Assembly (NCBI GenBank): GCA_028383305.1
Contig: JAOEVD010000012.1
Coordinates: 1 to 64,000, forward strand
DNA length: 64,000 nt
Direction of reading: 5' to 3'
DNA from: Candidatus Puniceispirillum sp.
GTDB lineage: Bacteria > Pseudomonadota > Alphaproteobacteria > Puniceispirillales > Puniceispirillaceae
Part shown: positions 42,022 through 51,513 of the stretch, piece by piece
How positions within the stretch are numbered: position 1 is the stretch's first letter
Layout: the number at the start of each line of letters is the position of its first letter
Translations under genes and position numbers: made by a program
The notes under the pieces: generated by a model
What the model was told of the DNA's origin: nothing
The model's database searches: none
The model's input: only the letters and a program-made list of their open reading frames with translations

Positions 42022-43023
42022 TTAATCCGCCTTCTTGTTCTGGCTGTTATACGCGAAATTGTGCGCCATTTTGATTGCTGCGATCAGGCTGTCAGCACGG
42101 GCAATGCCGCGGCCAGCAATATCAAGTCCGGTGCCATGATCTGGCGATGTTCGGATGAAATCAAGGCCAAGTGTTACATTAACCCCGCCAAAGAAATCAA
42201 TTGTTTTCAGTGGAATAAGAACTTGATCATGATACATGCCCAAAACCGCATCATAGGTTTTGCGCGCTTTGCTGTGAAATAAAGTATCGGCTGGATGTGG
42301 TCCTGTCGCGTTGACTCCCTCGGCCTGAAGCTTGGTAATCGCGGGTAGGATAATTTGGGTGTCTTCATTCCCCATATTGCCGTTTTCACCAGCATGCGGG
42401 TTGAGGCCGCAAACCGCAATACGCGGATTAGCAATGCCGAAATTGGCCTTAAGACAGGCATGAAGAAGCTGGCATTTTTTGATAATCAGTGCTGTTGAAA
42501 TGGCAGCGGGAACTTTCTTTAGGGCGATATGGATGGTCGCAGGCACAACCCGCAATTCATCACAAGCAAGCATCATAAGCGGCGCGCCAGCAACAGGTTT
42601 TGATAGGCTGGCAAGAAATTCAGTATGGCCAGGATAGGCAAAGCCAGCATCATAAAGGCTTGATTTCTGTATGGGGTTGGTCACGATCCCGGCGGCGGTT
42701 CCTAATTGGCTCCAAAGCGCGGCTTGCCGGATAGCGTCGATCACCTGCGGCGCATTAGCCGGATCTGGCACGCCAGAAATCGGCGATGCTTTCCATGAAA
42801 TTGGGATAACATGCAGATCTTGGCTGGTGCTGTCAAAAGAGGCTGGATCGTCAATTTCACGAATTTTGGCAGTGATACCAAGTGACGTTGCCATTTGCGC
42901 GACTTGCGCTGGCTGCTCAATTAGGCAAATATTGCTGATCCCACCTTGCCATGCTTTTAGCGCAATTTCAGACCCAATACCTGCAGGTTCGCCAGGGGTG
43001 ATAAGCAAAGGGCGGTTTTCCAT
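42022..43023 (-). CDS. pdxA: 4-hydroxythreonine-4-phosphate dehydrogenase
   Basis: The product is about 333 residues from the ATG at 43023 (MENRPLLITPGEPAGIGSEI). It oxidises 4-phosphohydroxy-L-threonine in pyridoxal-phosphate synthesis. Motifs include GHTEFLAS, the metal site His in GLNPHAGENGNMGNED and the later GMYHDQVLIPLKTIDFFGGVNVTLGLDFIRTSPDHGTG. The longer frame into surA is not supported. It starts four bases after the surA stop. The length is normal. Confidence 0.96.
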   Translation of the reverse strand: MENRPLLITPGEPAGIGSEIALKAWQGGISNICLIEQPAQVAQMATSLGITAKIREIDDPASFDSTSQDLHVIPISWKASPISGVPDPANAPQVIDAIRQAALWSQLGTAAGIVTNPIQKSSLYDAGFAYPGHTEFLASLSKPVAGAPLMMLACDELRVVPATIHIALKKVPAAISTALIIKKCQLLHACLKANFGIANPRIAVCGLNPHAGENGNMGNEDTQIILPAITKLQAEGVNATGPHPADTLFHSKARKTYDAVLGMYHDQVLIPLKTIDFFGGVNVTLGLDFIRTSPDHGTGLDIAGRGIARADSLIAAIKMAHNFAYNSQNKKAD

Positions 43024-43027
43024 TGGA

Positions 43028-44302
43028 TTATAAATTGGTTTCAATAATCGCTGAACGACGCAGCCGCAGCAGATAGCGTTCGGAAAGCGATCCAAAAATC
43101 TTGTCAAATTCAACCCGAAACACCTCGTCACGCGACTGCAGGGTGATTTTTGGCGATATGCGATCGCATAGCATGAAAACACTGATGCCTTCAGTAAATG
43201 ACAGAGGTTTGCTTGGAACACTGGCTTTCAGATCATTGACCAAAGCCTGCAAGGGGCGATTAAAAGAGCCAAGGCTGATATTCTTGATCAAACCTTTAAT
43301 ACCTGAACCATAGCGTTGGTTGAGCGCCACAAGACCGTCACAGCTATTAATCGATGCGGTGTCACGCTCAAGTTTTGCTGCGGCTTCCAGTTTGTCGGCA
43401 TTGCTGGCGTCCTTGGCAAGCGGGTAAACCGCCCGCGCGAGGGTGATTATATCCTGACTTGGGTCGGCAACGCCGTCCTGACGCCGCCCTTCATTGCGAA
43501 CCAAAATAATCAGCCCATCACGTTGAAGCGGTGCGCTAACCGCACCAATCTTGGTCATTTTCACCTGATCTTGAATATCACCAGGCAATTGATCAAGCAT
43601 GACCCAGCCAAGCTGGCCACCATTTGTGGCGGTTCCTGATGCAGAATATTGTTTGGCAATGGCGTTGAAGTTAGCGCCGTTATTCACCGCTTTGATGATT
43701 TCATTGGCCAAAACGAGGGTGCGGTCAAGTGGGCGATTTGGTTCGGAAAGAAGAATGATTTCGCTTAGCTTGACTTGTGGTTGCTTTGCGTTGGCTTCGA
43801 TGCGGCTAAGAACCTTATCGACAATTATGTCTAATTCAGCAAATTTGGTTTGAAATTTGAACCGGATGACTTCGCCCCATACAATGTCGGTTATGAATTT
43901 CTGCTGAATATTGCTGCTATCAATGCCTTTTTCGCGCAGGCTTTGTGAACCGGTTTTGCCAACTGCCGCAAAATTCTCGTCAACCAGCTTGCGGGCGGTT
44001 TCACGGCTTCTTTGGGCAAGGGTTGGGTCAAGCGCAACGGCGGCATCCAATTTCAAGATTTCGTCAATCAGCATCTGGGTTGCGTCTTGTTTAATCTGGG
44101 CGCGATTTTCCGCGGTATCCTCCAGATTCGTTACCATGCGTAAAAAGGCGGCGCGCTGGTCAACCTGATAATTGGTAATGGCTTTGCCATTTACCTTGGC
44201 AACAATTTCAAGCGCCGCATCGGCCTGCGAAATGCCAGTACCCAGCATAAATAGCAAGCAAAAGACAGACATTAGGCTTGTTTTTTTCAGCATCGCAATC
44301 AT
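43028..44302 (-). CDS. surA: SurA-like periplasmic peptidyl-prolyl isomerase/chaperone
   Basis: The product is about 424 residues with a signal peptide (MIAMLKKTSLMSVFCLLFMLGTGISQADA). The SurA N-terminal domain begins AALEIVAKVNGKAITNYQVDQRAAFLR. A parvulin domain follows at about 195-300 (VKLSEIILLSEPNRPLDRTL, then GGQLGWVMLDQLPGDIQDQV). It helps fold outer-membrane proteins. The start may be the ATG at 44302 or 44293. It lies between lptG and pdxA, as in many alphaproteobacteria, linking LPS export and OMP folding. The parvulin domain is divergent, so isomerase activity is uncertain. Confidence 0.9.
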   Translation of the reverse strand: MIAMLKKTSLMSVFCLLFMLGTGISQADAALEIVAKVNGKAITNYQVDQRAAFLRMVTNLEDTAENRAQIKQDATQMLIDEILKLDAAVALDPTLAQRSRETARKLVDENFAAVGKTGSQSLREKGIDSSNIQQKFITDIVWGEVIRFKFQTKFAELDIIVDKVLSRIEANAKQPQVKLSEIILLSEPNRPLDRTLVLANEIIKAVNNGANFNAIAKQYSASGTATNGGQLGWVMLDQLPGDIQDQVKMTKIGAVSAPLQRDGLIILVRNEGRRQDGVADPSQDIITLARAVYPLAKDASNADKLEAAAKLERDTASINSCDGLVALNQRYGSGIKGLIKNISLGSFNRPLQALVNDLKASVPSKPLSFTEGISVFMLCDRISPKITLQSRDEVFRVEFDKIFGSLSERYLLRLRRSAIIETNL

Positions 44303-44380
44303 GGTTTTTATTTTGTCCAAGACGTTAAAGATTGAGGGTGGCAAAGCCCGCCGGATCACATCAGTTTCTACCACTATAAA

Positions 44381-45487
44381 TCAGCTTTCATCGGTTTGGG
44401 CAAGAATAACGGCACCAATCAAAGAGATGGCAATTGCCGGTGTCCAGGCGGCAACCGACATTGGCACTTGCAAGGATGATCCCAAAATTTGCATGAAATA
44501 GCTAAAGATGAAAATCACAATTGCCAGAAAAGCGCCGCGCAGAAACAACCGGCTTCGCCGACCGCGCGAAACATTGGTCAAGGTCACGCGCGCTGCAAGC
44601 ATTGCAATGCCAATCATCAATAGCGGCACTGATAATGTTTTAAAAAGGTGAAACCGATATTCGCTTGCCGGAATCCCCGCCTGTTCAAGCGCGTCGATAA
44701 AGCCCGGTAACAGATAGACCGAAATTGATTGGGGGCGAAGGCCGGATTGTCGCAGATCAAGCGCATCAAGTCCGGTTGGCAAAAGCAAATTGCCAAGATC
44801 GGTTTCTTGCCCATCTGTTTGCCATCGTGACGCGCGATCCAGCATCCAGCCCTTATCGGTTAATTGCATGTTGCTGGCTTTATAAAGCGCTTTCATGTGG
44901 ATATTGTCATGATAGAGATAAATGACCGGATTAATAATGCTTGCTGTTTCGGCATTTAGGGCGTCACCGCGGATAATCAATTTTCCGCTTTCCAGCTTGT
45001 CGCGAAGCCATATTCCAGTGGTTGAGACCGAAAAATTACTATCCGATTCACCAAAAATTTCGGCCAATTGCGCCTCATGGCGTTTTGATGTAACGGCCCC
45101 AATGGGGTTGATAACGGTGACAAGAAGCATGCCGATGATAAAGGCTGAAAAAAGCGCTGGCCCTAAAGCGGCCCAGACCGATTGACCGAAACCACGAACC
45201 GCAACAAATTCATTACTGCGGTTCCATGATGAAAAACACAGCATCGATCCTGCTAACATGGCAAAGGGCAGGATCATTTCAATGACCGCTGGCAAGTTTA
45301 ACAGCGCCATTTTTAGAAAATTAATATCAGGCGGGGAAGATGTTAAAACGCTTACTCGACGGACAAGTTCGACCGTTTGAATCAGGCTGATGATCGAGGC
45401 AAGGCCGAGAAGGCAAAGCGTGATCCAGCCGACAAAACGCAAGGCGAAATAGCGAAACAGGGTTCCAAATGGCGCAAATTGGCTCAT
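44381..45487 (-). CDS. lptG: LPS export permease LptG
   Basis: The 368-residue permease has six membrane helices, three at the start (YFALRFVGWITLCLLGLASII; AVIEMILPFAMLAGSMLCF; LFSAFIIGMLLVTVINPIGA) and three at the end, around a periplasmic beta-jellyroll. The family segment AMLAGSMLCFSSWNRSNEFVAVRGFGQS is conserved. With LptF and the ATPase LptB (not here) it extracts lipopolysaccharide from the inner membrane. The start overlaps the lptF stop by ATGA. The neighbouring surA supports an envelope-biogenesis cluster. Confidence 0.93.
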   Translation of the reverse strand: MSQFAPFGTLFRYFALRFVGWITLCLLGLASIISLIQTVELVRRVSVLTSSPPDINFLKMALLNLPAVIEMILPFAMLAGSMLCFSSWNRSNEFVAVRGFGQSVWAALGPALFSAFIIGMLLVTVINPIGAVTSKRHEAQLAEIFGESDSNFSVSTTGIWLRDKLESGKLIIRGDALNAETASIINPVIYLYHDNIHMKALYKASNMQLTDKGWMLDRASRWQTDGQETDLGNLLLPTGLDALDLRQSGLRPQSISVYLLPGFIDALEQAGIPASEYRFHLFKTLSVPLLMIGIAMLAARVTLTNVSRGRRSRLFLRGAFLAIVIFIFSYFMQILGSSLQVPMSVAAWTPAIAISLIGAVILAQTDES

Positions 45488-46599
45488 GTCAGCACCTCTT
45501 TTCGCCCTGTTGCATCGATCGTTTCACGCGGTTGGCGAAGCAGCCAAAATGCGATGATGATTGGCGCGAACACGATCAGATGAATAAAGGGCCATAGATT
45601 GGCATTATTTGTTACCCAGCCGCGCGAAACCACCACGGCGATAATGACGAGAACACAAGCGCCAATATTCAGACTTGCCCGCCGTGTCCATAAATCGCGT
45701 CTGATCTGACCGCGTAAAATAATGGCGGCTGACAATAGGGCTAGGCCCAACCCTAGCCACGGCGATGCAATGCGGTAATGCCCTTCGGCATGCCGCTGAA
45801 GATAAAATTGTGGAGACTGGGCGGCATCCGGCGACAGCAAATTGCTGATGCTGTCTTCATTGATATCGATTGTTGCGCGTTCGGTTTGTTGGCTGCTATT
45901 GCGGGTGATGGTTATGGAATGCGTATCAAACAGTAAAACAGCGCCACTTTGGCCTTCGGCATTGCGCTCGGACCGTTCGCCATTTTGCAAAATCAAGGTT
46001 GGGCTGCCGTCACGTTCGATAAATTCACCCGATTGCGCGGTCATTGTGATGATCCGGTCGGCGATGCGGGCATCATGAATGAACAGATCGCGCATGATAT
46101 CATCATCGTCACGCGACCCGATGAACATGGTCATGTCATCGACAACCTCGATAAACACGCCGTCGCGAAGCAGAATTGTCGGAATGCTGTTCCGCAATTT
46201 GAATTGTAGATCTTTATAAACGCCAAAAGATGTTGGCAAAATATAGACAGTATTTACCGCCAGAAAGGCCGTAAGCAAAACACCAAGCGCGATTGGCGCT
46301 TTGGCAAGCTGCAGCGGGCTAAGGCCAATTGATTGCATCACCAATAATTCACGATCGGCAAGAATGCGGCTAAACACCCAATTTACGGCAATAAATCCGG
46401 AAATCGGAATGGCGATCATTAGCCATAGCGGCATGGATGCTACTGACATTAAGAGGAAGTCTACAACTGCCGCGCCGCGATTCACCACCAATTCAAGAAT
46501 GCGGATTGTTTGAAACAGCCAAATGATCCCCACAAGCACTAATGTTAGTGCCAGTGTGGTTCGTAAAAGCTGATTGAAAATATACAGATTAAACTGCAT
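45484..46599 (-). CDS. lptF: LPS export permease LptF
   Basis: The product is about 371 residues from the ATG at 46599 (MQFNLYIFNQLLRTTLALTLVLVGIIWLFQTIRILEL). It has the LptF layout of three helices, periplasmic jellyroll and three helices. The conserved motif is WVFSRILADRELLVMQSIGLSPLQLAKAPI. It is the partner of LptG in the LptB2FG exporter. It is first of the minus-strand block lptF-lptG-surA-pdxA-rsmA and divergent from pepA, with both promoters in the 148-base gap 46600-46747. Confidence 0.94.
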   Translation of the reverse strand: MQFNLYIFNQLLRTTLALTLVLVGIIWLFQTIRILELVVNRGAAVVDFLLMSVASMPLWLMIAIPISGFIAVNWVFSRILADRELLVMQSIGLSPLQLAKAPIALGVLLTAFLAVNTVYILPTSFGVYKDLQFKLRNSIPTILLRDGVFIEVVDDMTMFIGSRDDDDIMRDLFIHDARIADRIITMTAQSGEFIERDGSPTLILQNGERSERNAEGQSGAVLLFDTHSITITRNSSQQTERATIDINEDSISNLLSPDAAQSPQFYLQRHAEGHYRIASPWLGLGLALLSAAIILRGQIRRDLWTRRASLNIGACVLVIIAVVVSRGWVTNNANLWPFIHLIVFAPIIIAFWLLRQPRETIDATGRKEVLT

Positions 46600-46747
46600 A
46601 CAAGACCCCATCCGTTGCCAGTGGTTTCAATAGCACAAATGGCCATGTAATGCCAAAACCTATAACATGACCAAATTGGTCGGATTGACAGTCAGGGCCG
46701 CTGCCTGTTCTAACTAGATAAACCCATAGTTCGGAGACGACAAAACA

Positions 46748-48232
46748 ATGCCTGTTAAATTTCAGCTAAGCTTCGCAAAAACCGCGCCAAAAGGCGATTT
46801 CACCACGATTTGTTTGATTGGCAAAAATGGCGAAATTATCCCGCATCTTGAAAAGGATGTTGCTGCCTATCTGATTGTGGCGATGGCCACAGCACAATTT
46901 ACCGGTAAATCTGGCAAAAGCTTGGTGATTTATACTGATCAAAACAGCTATTTGCTGATCGGCACTGGTGACAAGCTGGCGGCGGGTACCGAGGCCGAAA
47001 ATTTAGGTGGAAAGCTGTTTTCGGCGCTTAGTGGAACCGCGTCAAAGCGCGGCTGGCTTCCTGATCATAAATTGGATAATACTGTTCTGGCTGATATTTG
47101 TTTTGGCGCAAATTTGGCGTCCTATCATTTCGACAGCTATTTCACGGACAAAGGCAAAGATGATGTCAGTGTTCAGCTTGCTGTTGGCGGTGATGCGTTG
47201 AATGCGGATAGTGCCCTAGTCAAAGACCGACAGGCTATTGCCAATGGTGTGTTTATGGCGCGTGATCTGGTGTTTGAACCAGCCAATAAATTGTTTCCTG
47301 CTGAATTTGCGTCACGCTGTTCGGCGCTTAGCGCGCTTGGTCTTGAGGTCGAAATTCTTGACGAAGCGGCTATGGAAAAGCTGGGAATGGGTGCCCTTTT
47401 GGGGGTCGGGCAGGGTAGCCGGCGCGATTCCTTCATGGTGGTGATGAATTGGAAAGGCGGCGGTGATGAAGCGCCCTTTGCCCTCGTTGGAAAGGGCGTT
47501 ACCTTTGATACGGGCGGCATTTCGATAAAACCTGCCAAAGGCATGGAAGATATGAAATGGGATATGGGTGGCGCGGCGGCAGTAACCGGCGCAATGTGCG
47601 CCATTGCTGGCCGGAAACTGACAAAAAATGTTGTTGGCGTTATTGGCCTTGTTGAAAATATGCCTGATGGTAACGCCCAGCGTCCGGGTGATGTTGTGAC
47701 CGCAATGTCGGGCAAGACCATTGAAGTGATTAACACTGATGCTGAAGGTCGGTTGGTGTTGGCCGATGCGCTGCATTACACCGAAACCCGCTTTAAACCC
47801 GAGGCAATGGTTAATCTGGCAACACTGACTGGAGCAATCATCGGGTCGCTTGGCAAGGAATATGGTGGGCTTTTTGCCAATAGTGATGATCTGGCGAAAC
47901 AATTGGTCGCCGCAGGCGAGGCCACCACCGAAGGGCTTTGGCAGATGCCGATGGGGCCAGCCTATGATCGCATGCTGAAATCGCATATTGCCGATGTGAA
48001 AAATATCGGTGGGCCTTATGGCGGTGCGATCACAGCTGCCTGCTTCCTAGCAAGGTTTGTCGAGAAAACCCCATGGGCGCATCTTGATATCGCTGGCAAG
48101 GCATGGTCGGACGCGGCAACTGCCATCGTGCCAAAAGGTGGCACTGGATACGGGGTGCGATTGCTAAACCGGTTAATTGATGATTGGCAGGGTGCCACAA
48201 TTTTGGAGCAGGCCGATGAGGCTGATGGATAA
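46748..48232 (+). CDS. pepA: Leucyl aminopeptidase (M17)
   Basis: This is a 494-residue cytosolic aminopeptidase of family M17. The C-terminal catalytic domain has metal-binding GKGVTFDTGGISIKPAKGMEDMKWDMGGAA (Lys, two Asp) and the hallmark NTDAEGRLVLADAL, followed by NLATLTGAIIGSLG. The N-terminal macro-like domain (about 1-165) is as in the family. It removes N-terminal residues during peptide turnover; in E. coli PepA also binds DNA. It is followed after 11 bases by holC, a conserved pair. Confidence 0.96.
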   Translation: MPVKFQLSFAKTAPKGDFTTICLIGKNGEIIPHLEKDVAAYLIVAMATAQFTGKSGKSLVIYTDQNSYLLIGTGDKLAAGTEAENLGGKLFSALSGTASKRGWLPDHKLDNTVLADICFGANLASYHFDSYFTDKGKDDVSVQLAVGGDALNADSALVKDRQAIANGVFMARDLVFEPANKLFPAEFASRCSALSALGLEVEILDEAAMEKLGMGALLGVGQGSRRDSFMVVMNWKGGGDEAPFALVGKGVTFDTGGISIKPAKGMEDMKWDMGGAAAVTGAMCAIAGRKLTKNVVGVIGLVENMPDGNAQRPGDVVTAMSGKTIEVINTDAEGRLVLADALHYTETRFKPEAMVNLATLTGAIIGSLGKEYGGLFANSDDLAKQLVAAGEATTEGLWQMPMGPAYDRMLKSHIADVKNIGGPYGGAITAACFLARFVEKTPWAHLDIAGKAWSDAATAIVPKGGTGYGVRLLNRLIDDWQGATILEQADEADG

Positions 48233-48243
48233 AAACAAAACTT

Positions 48244-48696
48244 ATGCGGCAGATTGATTTCTATCAAATAGGCCAAGCCGGATTGGAGCCGGTGCTTTTG
48301 ATGCTGCTGAAAAAGACACTTGCGGCAAAAAAGAAAGCCTTAATCCTATGTCCGATGCCAGCGGCAAGCGCCCTTGATGACGCGCTTTGGAGTCATGATG
48401 CCGGATCATGGATTGCCCATGGTCTGGACGATGCCGATGGTGCTGACCATTGTCATGTTTGGATTTCGACTGATATGGCTGCCAATCCGATAAAGGCGGA
48501 ATTTCTGTTCCTGCTTCATGGCAGTGTGCCAACAACATGGGACGGCATTGCCCGCAGTTTCTATCTGTTTGACGGGCGCTCGGATGTGCAATTGCAACAG
48601 GCGCGCGATCAATGGAAAGAATGGCAGGATCTCGGTGACAGTAAATTGGGCTATTTTTCCCAAAATGCCAAAGGCGGATGGGACAAGATGGCCTAA
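48244..48696 (+). CDS. holC: DNA polymerase III chi subunit
   Basis: This is the 150-residue chi subunit of the clamp-loader complex, which links the replisome to SSB. It begins MRQIDFYQIGQAGLEPVLLMLLKKTLAAKKKALILCP. It has the family segments LDDALWSHDAGSWIAHGL and FLFLHGSVPTTWDGIARSFYLFDG. The length is typical and its position just after pepA is the usual one. The C-terminal GYFSQNAKGGWDKMA is conserved in alphaproteobacteria. Confidence 0.92.
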   Translation: MRQIDFYQIGQAGLEPVLLMLLKKTLAAKKKALILCPMPAASALDDALWSHDAGSWIAHGLDDADGADHCHVWISTDMAANPIKAEFLFLLHGSVPTTWDGIARSFYLFDGRSDVQLQQARDQWKEWQDLGDSKLGYFSQNAKGGWDKMA

Positions 48697-48853
48697 AGGC
48701 GGATCAGTTTGCCGATGGTTGCCGGTCTTTCTGCCATGCAACTGATTTTTGGCTTGTGCCATGGTCGGTGCTTGCCGTATTAAGGCGGCATATATTCCAG
48801 CTTGAAAATCCGCGTGGCTGTGCGCCACGCCCAGTAAAACCAAAGGATGCATA

Positions 48854-49276
48854 ATGGCTCTCGAAAGAACCTTCTCAATCATTAAACCTGATGCGACCCG
48901 CCGTAATTTGACCGGCCAGATCAATGCCCGTCTTGAAGCGGCTGGTCTTCGCATCGTTGCGCAAAAGCGGAAACAATTAACCCAAGGCGAAGCAGAAGCT
49001 TTTTATGCTGTTCACGCTGAACGCCCATTCTACAACGATCTTGTTGCCTTTATGACATCGGGTCCAGTTGTTGTTCAGGTGCTTGAAGGCGAAAACGCCG
49101 TTCTTGCCAATCGTGAAGTCATGGGCGCAACAAACCCGGCTGATGCGGCTGATGGCACAATCCGTAAGGATTTCGCCGAATCAATCGAGGCCAATTCGGT
49201 TCACGGCTCAGACAGCTCAGAAAATGCGGCCATCGAAATTGCTTACTTCTTTGCCGGCTGTGAAATCACATCATAG
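48854..49276 (+). CDS. ndk: Nucleoside diphosphate kinase
   Basis: The 140-residue kinase equilibrates nucleoside di- and triphosphates through a phosphohistidine in [19 protein letters not shown], with [15 protein letters not shown] at the start and [19 protein letters not shown]. All residues of the active site are present. An upstream aaggatgcataatg holds the ribosome site. A strong terminator follows at 49298-49324. The gene stands as a single transcription unit with 157 bases upstream. Confidence 0.98.
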   Translation: MALERTFSIIKPDATRRNLTGQINARLEAAGLRIVAQKRKQLTQGEAEAFYAVHAERPFYNDLVAFMTSGPVVVQVLEGENAVLANREVMGATNPADAADGTIRKDFAESIEANSVHGSDSSENAAIEIAYFFAGCEITS

Positions 49277-49297
49277 ACCATTATTGATGATTATTAG

Positions 49298-49324
49298 AAA
49301 AGGCGGGGTTCTGCCCCGCCTTTT
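49298..49324 (+). terminator. Rho-independent terminator after ndk
   Basis: The hairpin aaaaggcgggg-ttctg-ccccgcctttt (stem 11 bp, loop 5) ends in a T run (49321-49325), 22 bases after the ndk stop. The A run on the left makes it usable in both directions, so it may also end transcripts of the small minus-strand oxidase gene. Confidence 0.93.
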
Positions 49325-49362
49325 TATTGATCTGGATAGTTGCCGATAGGGCAAATTCAAAG

Positions 49363-49494
49363 CTAGATCAGCGTTGCCGCCATGATCACCAGCGTTGCGA
49401 TGATCGCAATGACGCTGATTTTCGCCGCAAACATAAAATTTTGATAGATTTGCAGATGCGCCTTGTCCTGCTTGTCGAGTGATTTTGTGTCCAT
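49363..49494 (-). CDS. aa3-type cytochrome c oxidase subunit IV
   Basis: The 43-residue protein from the ATG at 49494 starts MDTKSLDKQDKAHLQIYQNF and ends in one membrane helix (MFAAKISVIAIIATLVIMAATLI). This is the short bacterial aa3 oxidase subunit IV, whose pattern is a polar start, HLxIYQNFMxxAK and a single helix. It is non-essential for oxidase activity. The longer frame from 49554 adds a basic stretch lacking support. Small size limits certainty, but the match in layout is good. Confidence 0.72.
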   Translation of the reverse strand: MDTKSLDKQDKAHLQIYQNFMFAAKISVIAIIATLVIMAATLI

Positions 49495-49643
49495 GATAAA
49501 TGCCTTTTCCAAAAAACGATATGCTAGTGGGCTGATTGACCTGCAACGCCTCATATCGCCATGTAAATCATCCTAGATTTATGACCGAATAAACGTTGCA
49601 AATCAACCGGACATTTTGATGATTTTGTCGATGCGACGAAACG

Positions 49644-50324
49644 TCAGGCCAAATCACACTCAGGCCAAATAACACAATGCGCTAAAATATTTTGCATGTC
49701 TACTGGAGCGGAGGTCAGCATTTTTGCATGCCAGATAACCTCATCGGATAACAGCGTCACATTCTGCGCGGCCAAGCTGAGCAAAACAAACGGATAAATT
49801 TGATGCTCAAGCTGAAGAACGCGGCCAGCAAGTATCTTGGCAGTGTCGGTTTCTGCAACCGCCAGTGAAGCTTGCAGAATCAGCGGCCCGTCATCAAGCG
49901 CGGCATTCACCAGATGGATTGATACGCCATGCGTTTTAACGCCAGCATCAATGGCACGTTGATGCGTGTCCAGCCCTTTGAAAGCGGGCAATAATGACGG
50001 GTGGATGTTAATCAGTTTGCCGGCAAATTGATCAACAAAAACAGTCCCTAAAATCGCCATATAGCCTGCCATAAACACATAATCAGCATGGCAATCTTCG
50101 ATGGCGGATGCGATGGCGGCATCATGCGCAAGGCGGTTGTCAAAATCGCTTCGTTTCACCACTTTGGTTGCAAGTCCCCGCGCTGCGGCAAGGGCAATGC
50201 CGTCACAATCCTTATTGCTAATCACAAGGGCGACGCTGGCTTCAATTTTGTAATTTTCAATGGCATCAGCAAGGCATAGCATATTGCTGCCACGCCCTGA
50301 AATGAGAATGGCAAGCCGGATCAT
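49644..50324 (-). CDS. purN: Phosphoribosylglycinamide formyltransferase
   Basis: The 226-residue enzyme transfers a formyl group from 10-formyl-THF to GAR. It starts MIRLAILISGRGSNMLCL, and its active-site signature is GKLINIHPSLLPAFKGLDTHQRAIDAGVKTHGVSIHLVNAALDDGPLI (Asn, His and Asp triad). It overlaps the purM stop by ATGA. The purM-purN pair is widespread. The length is slightly above average, with a C-terminal extension. Confidence 0.96.
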   Translation of the reverse strand: MIRLAILISGRGSNMLCLADAIENYKIEASVALVISNKDCDGIALAAARGLATKVVKRSDFDNRLAHDAAIASAIEDCHADYVFMAGYMAILGTVFVDQFAGKLINIHPSLLPAFKGLDTHQRAIDAGVKTHGVSIHLVNAALDDGPLILQASLAVAETDTAKILAGRVLQLEHQIYPFVLLSLAAQNVTLLSDEVIWHAKMLTSAPVDMQNILAHCVIWPECDLA

Positions 50325-51412
50325 GCCTGCCCAAGCCAGTGGTCGCTATTTTCCAGAATGACAGCATCACCGCCATCACGGCTGACAAGCTTGCCGATTA
50401 TCAGGGCGTCAGGCTCAGGACCATTTTTCAAGGCCTGAAAAACGGCATCAGCCTTATCGGCCTCGACATAGATGATCAGGCCGATTCCACAATTGAACGT
50501 GCGCGCCAGTTCAAAAAGTTCCATCCGGCCTTGGTCGCGAAGCCAGCCGAATACCGGCGGTAAAGGTGCGGCAGCGCAATCAAGCGTGAATGCCAGCGTG
50601 TCATCATAAACGCGTGGCGGATTTTCGATAAGACCGCCACCAGTCACATGAACAATGCCATTCACACCACCCGTTGCAAGCGCGGTTGCCGCTGCCTTTT
50701 GGTAAATGCGTGTTGGTGCCATCAATTGCACGCCAAGGCTGCCTTGATCAGGGGCAAAGGGGGCTGGCGTATCAAGTGCGGCGCCTGATATTTCAATGAT
50801 TTTGCGAACCAGTGAAAAGCCGTTGGAATGAACGCCTGATGACCGTAGACCAATCGCCACATCTCCCGATTTTGGCTGGCCGGGTGATAATAATGTGCCG
50901 CGTTCAGCCGCGCCAATGCAAAAACCGGCAAGATCATAAGAGCCAGCCGGATACATGCCTGGCATTTCGGCTGTTTCACCACCAATCAGAGCGCAATCGG
51001 CCTCGACACAACCATCGGCAATACCAGCAATAACTTCAACAGCCATATCGCGTTCTAATTTTCCTGTAGCAAAATAATCAAGGAAAAACAGTGGCATTGC
51101 ACCTTGAGCCAAAATATCATTCGCACACATGGCAACAAGATCAATGCCAACGCCGCGATGTAATCCGGTAGTTTTGGCAAGCTCCAATTTGGTGCCAACT
51201 CCATCGGTGGCTGCAACCAAAATGGGGTCATGGAAACCGGCTGCCTTGGTGTCAAACAGACCGCCAAACCCGCCAAGGTCGGTGCTGGCACCAGTGCGTT
51301 TTGTACGTTTGGCATGCGGAGCAATATCCCCAATCAGCGCATCACCTTCATCAATATCCACGCCAGCGTCGCTATATTTCAGGGATTTAGGTTGTTTTTG
51401 TCCGCTAGACAT
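50321..51412 (-). CDS. purM: Phosphoribosylformylglycinamidine cyclo-ligase
   Basis: The product is about 363 residues from the ATG at 51412 (MSSGQKQPKSLKYSDAGVDIDEGDALI), the normal AIR synthetase start. Motifs are ATDGVGTKLELAKTTGLHRGVGIDLVAMCANDILAQGAMPLFFLDY, IGGETAEMPGMYPAGSYDLAGF and HVTGGGLIENPPRV. It closes the imidazole ring with ATP. The longer upstream frame overlaps the divergent DUF2066 gene and is rejected. The two genes share a 101-base divergent promoter region. Confidence 0.97.
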   Translation of the reverse strand: MSSGQKQPKSLKYSDAGVDIDEGDALIGDIAPHAKRTKRTGASTDLGGFGGLFDTKAAGFHDPILVAATDGVGTKLELAKTTGLHRGVGIDLVAMCANDILAQGAMPLFFLDYFATGKLERDMAVEVIAGIADGCVEADCALIGGETAEMPGMYPAGSYDLAGFCIGAAERGTLLSPGQPKSGDVAIGLRSSGVHSNGFSLVRKIIEISGAALDTPAPFAPDQGSLGVQLMAPTRIYQKAAATALATGGVNGIVHVTGGGLIENPPRVYDDTLAFTLDCAAAPLPPVFGWLRDQGRMELFELARTFNCGIGLIIYVEADKADAVFQALKNGPEPDALIIGKLVSRDGGDAVILENSDHWLGQA

Positions 51413-51513
51413 GCTGGCCTCGATGATTAGGAATGATATAACACTTTTAGTAATTACGTTCGGCAGTTTCAAAACTGGCAGAGCATCAACCCGCATAATA
51501 GGCATTGGACGAC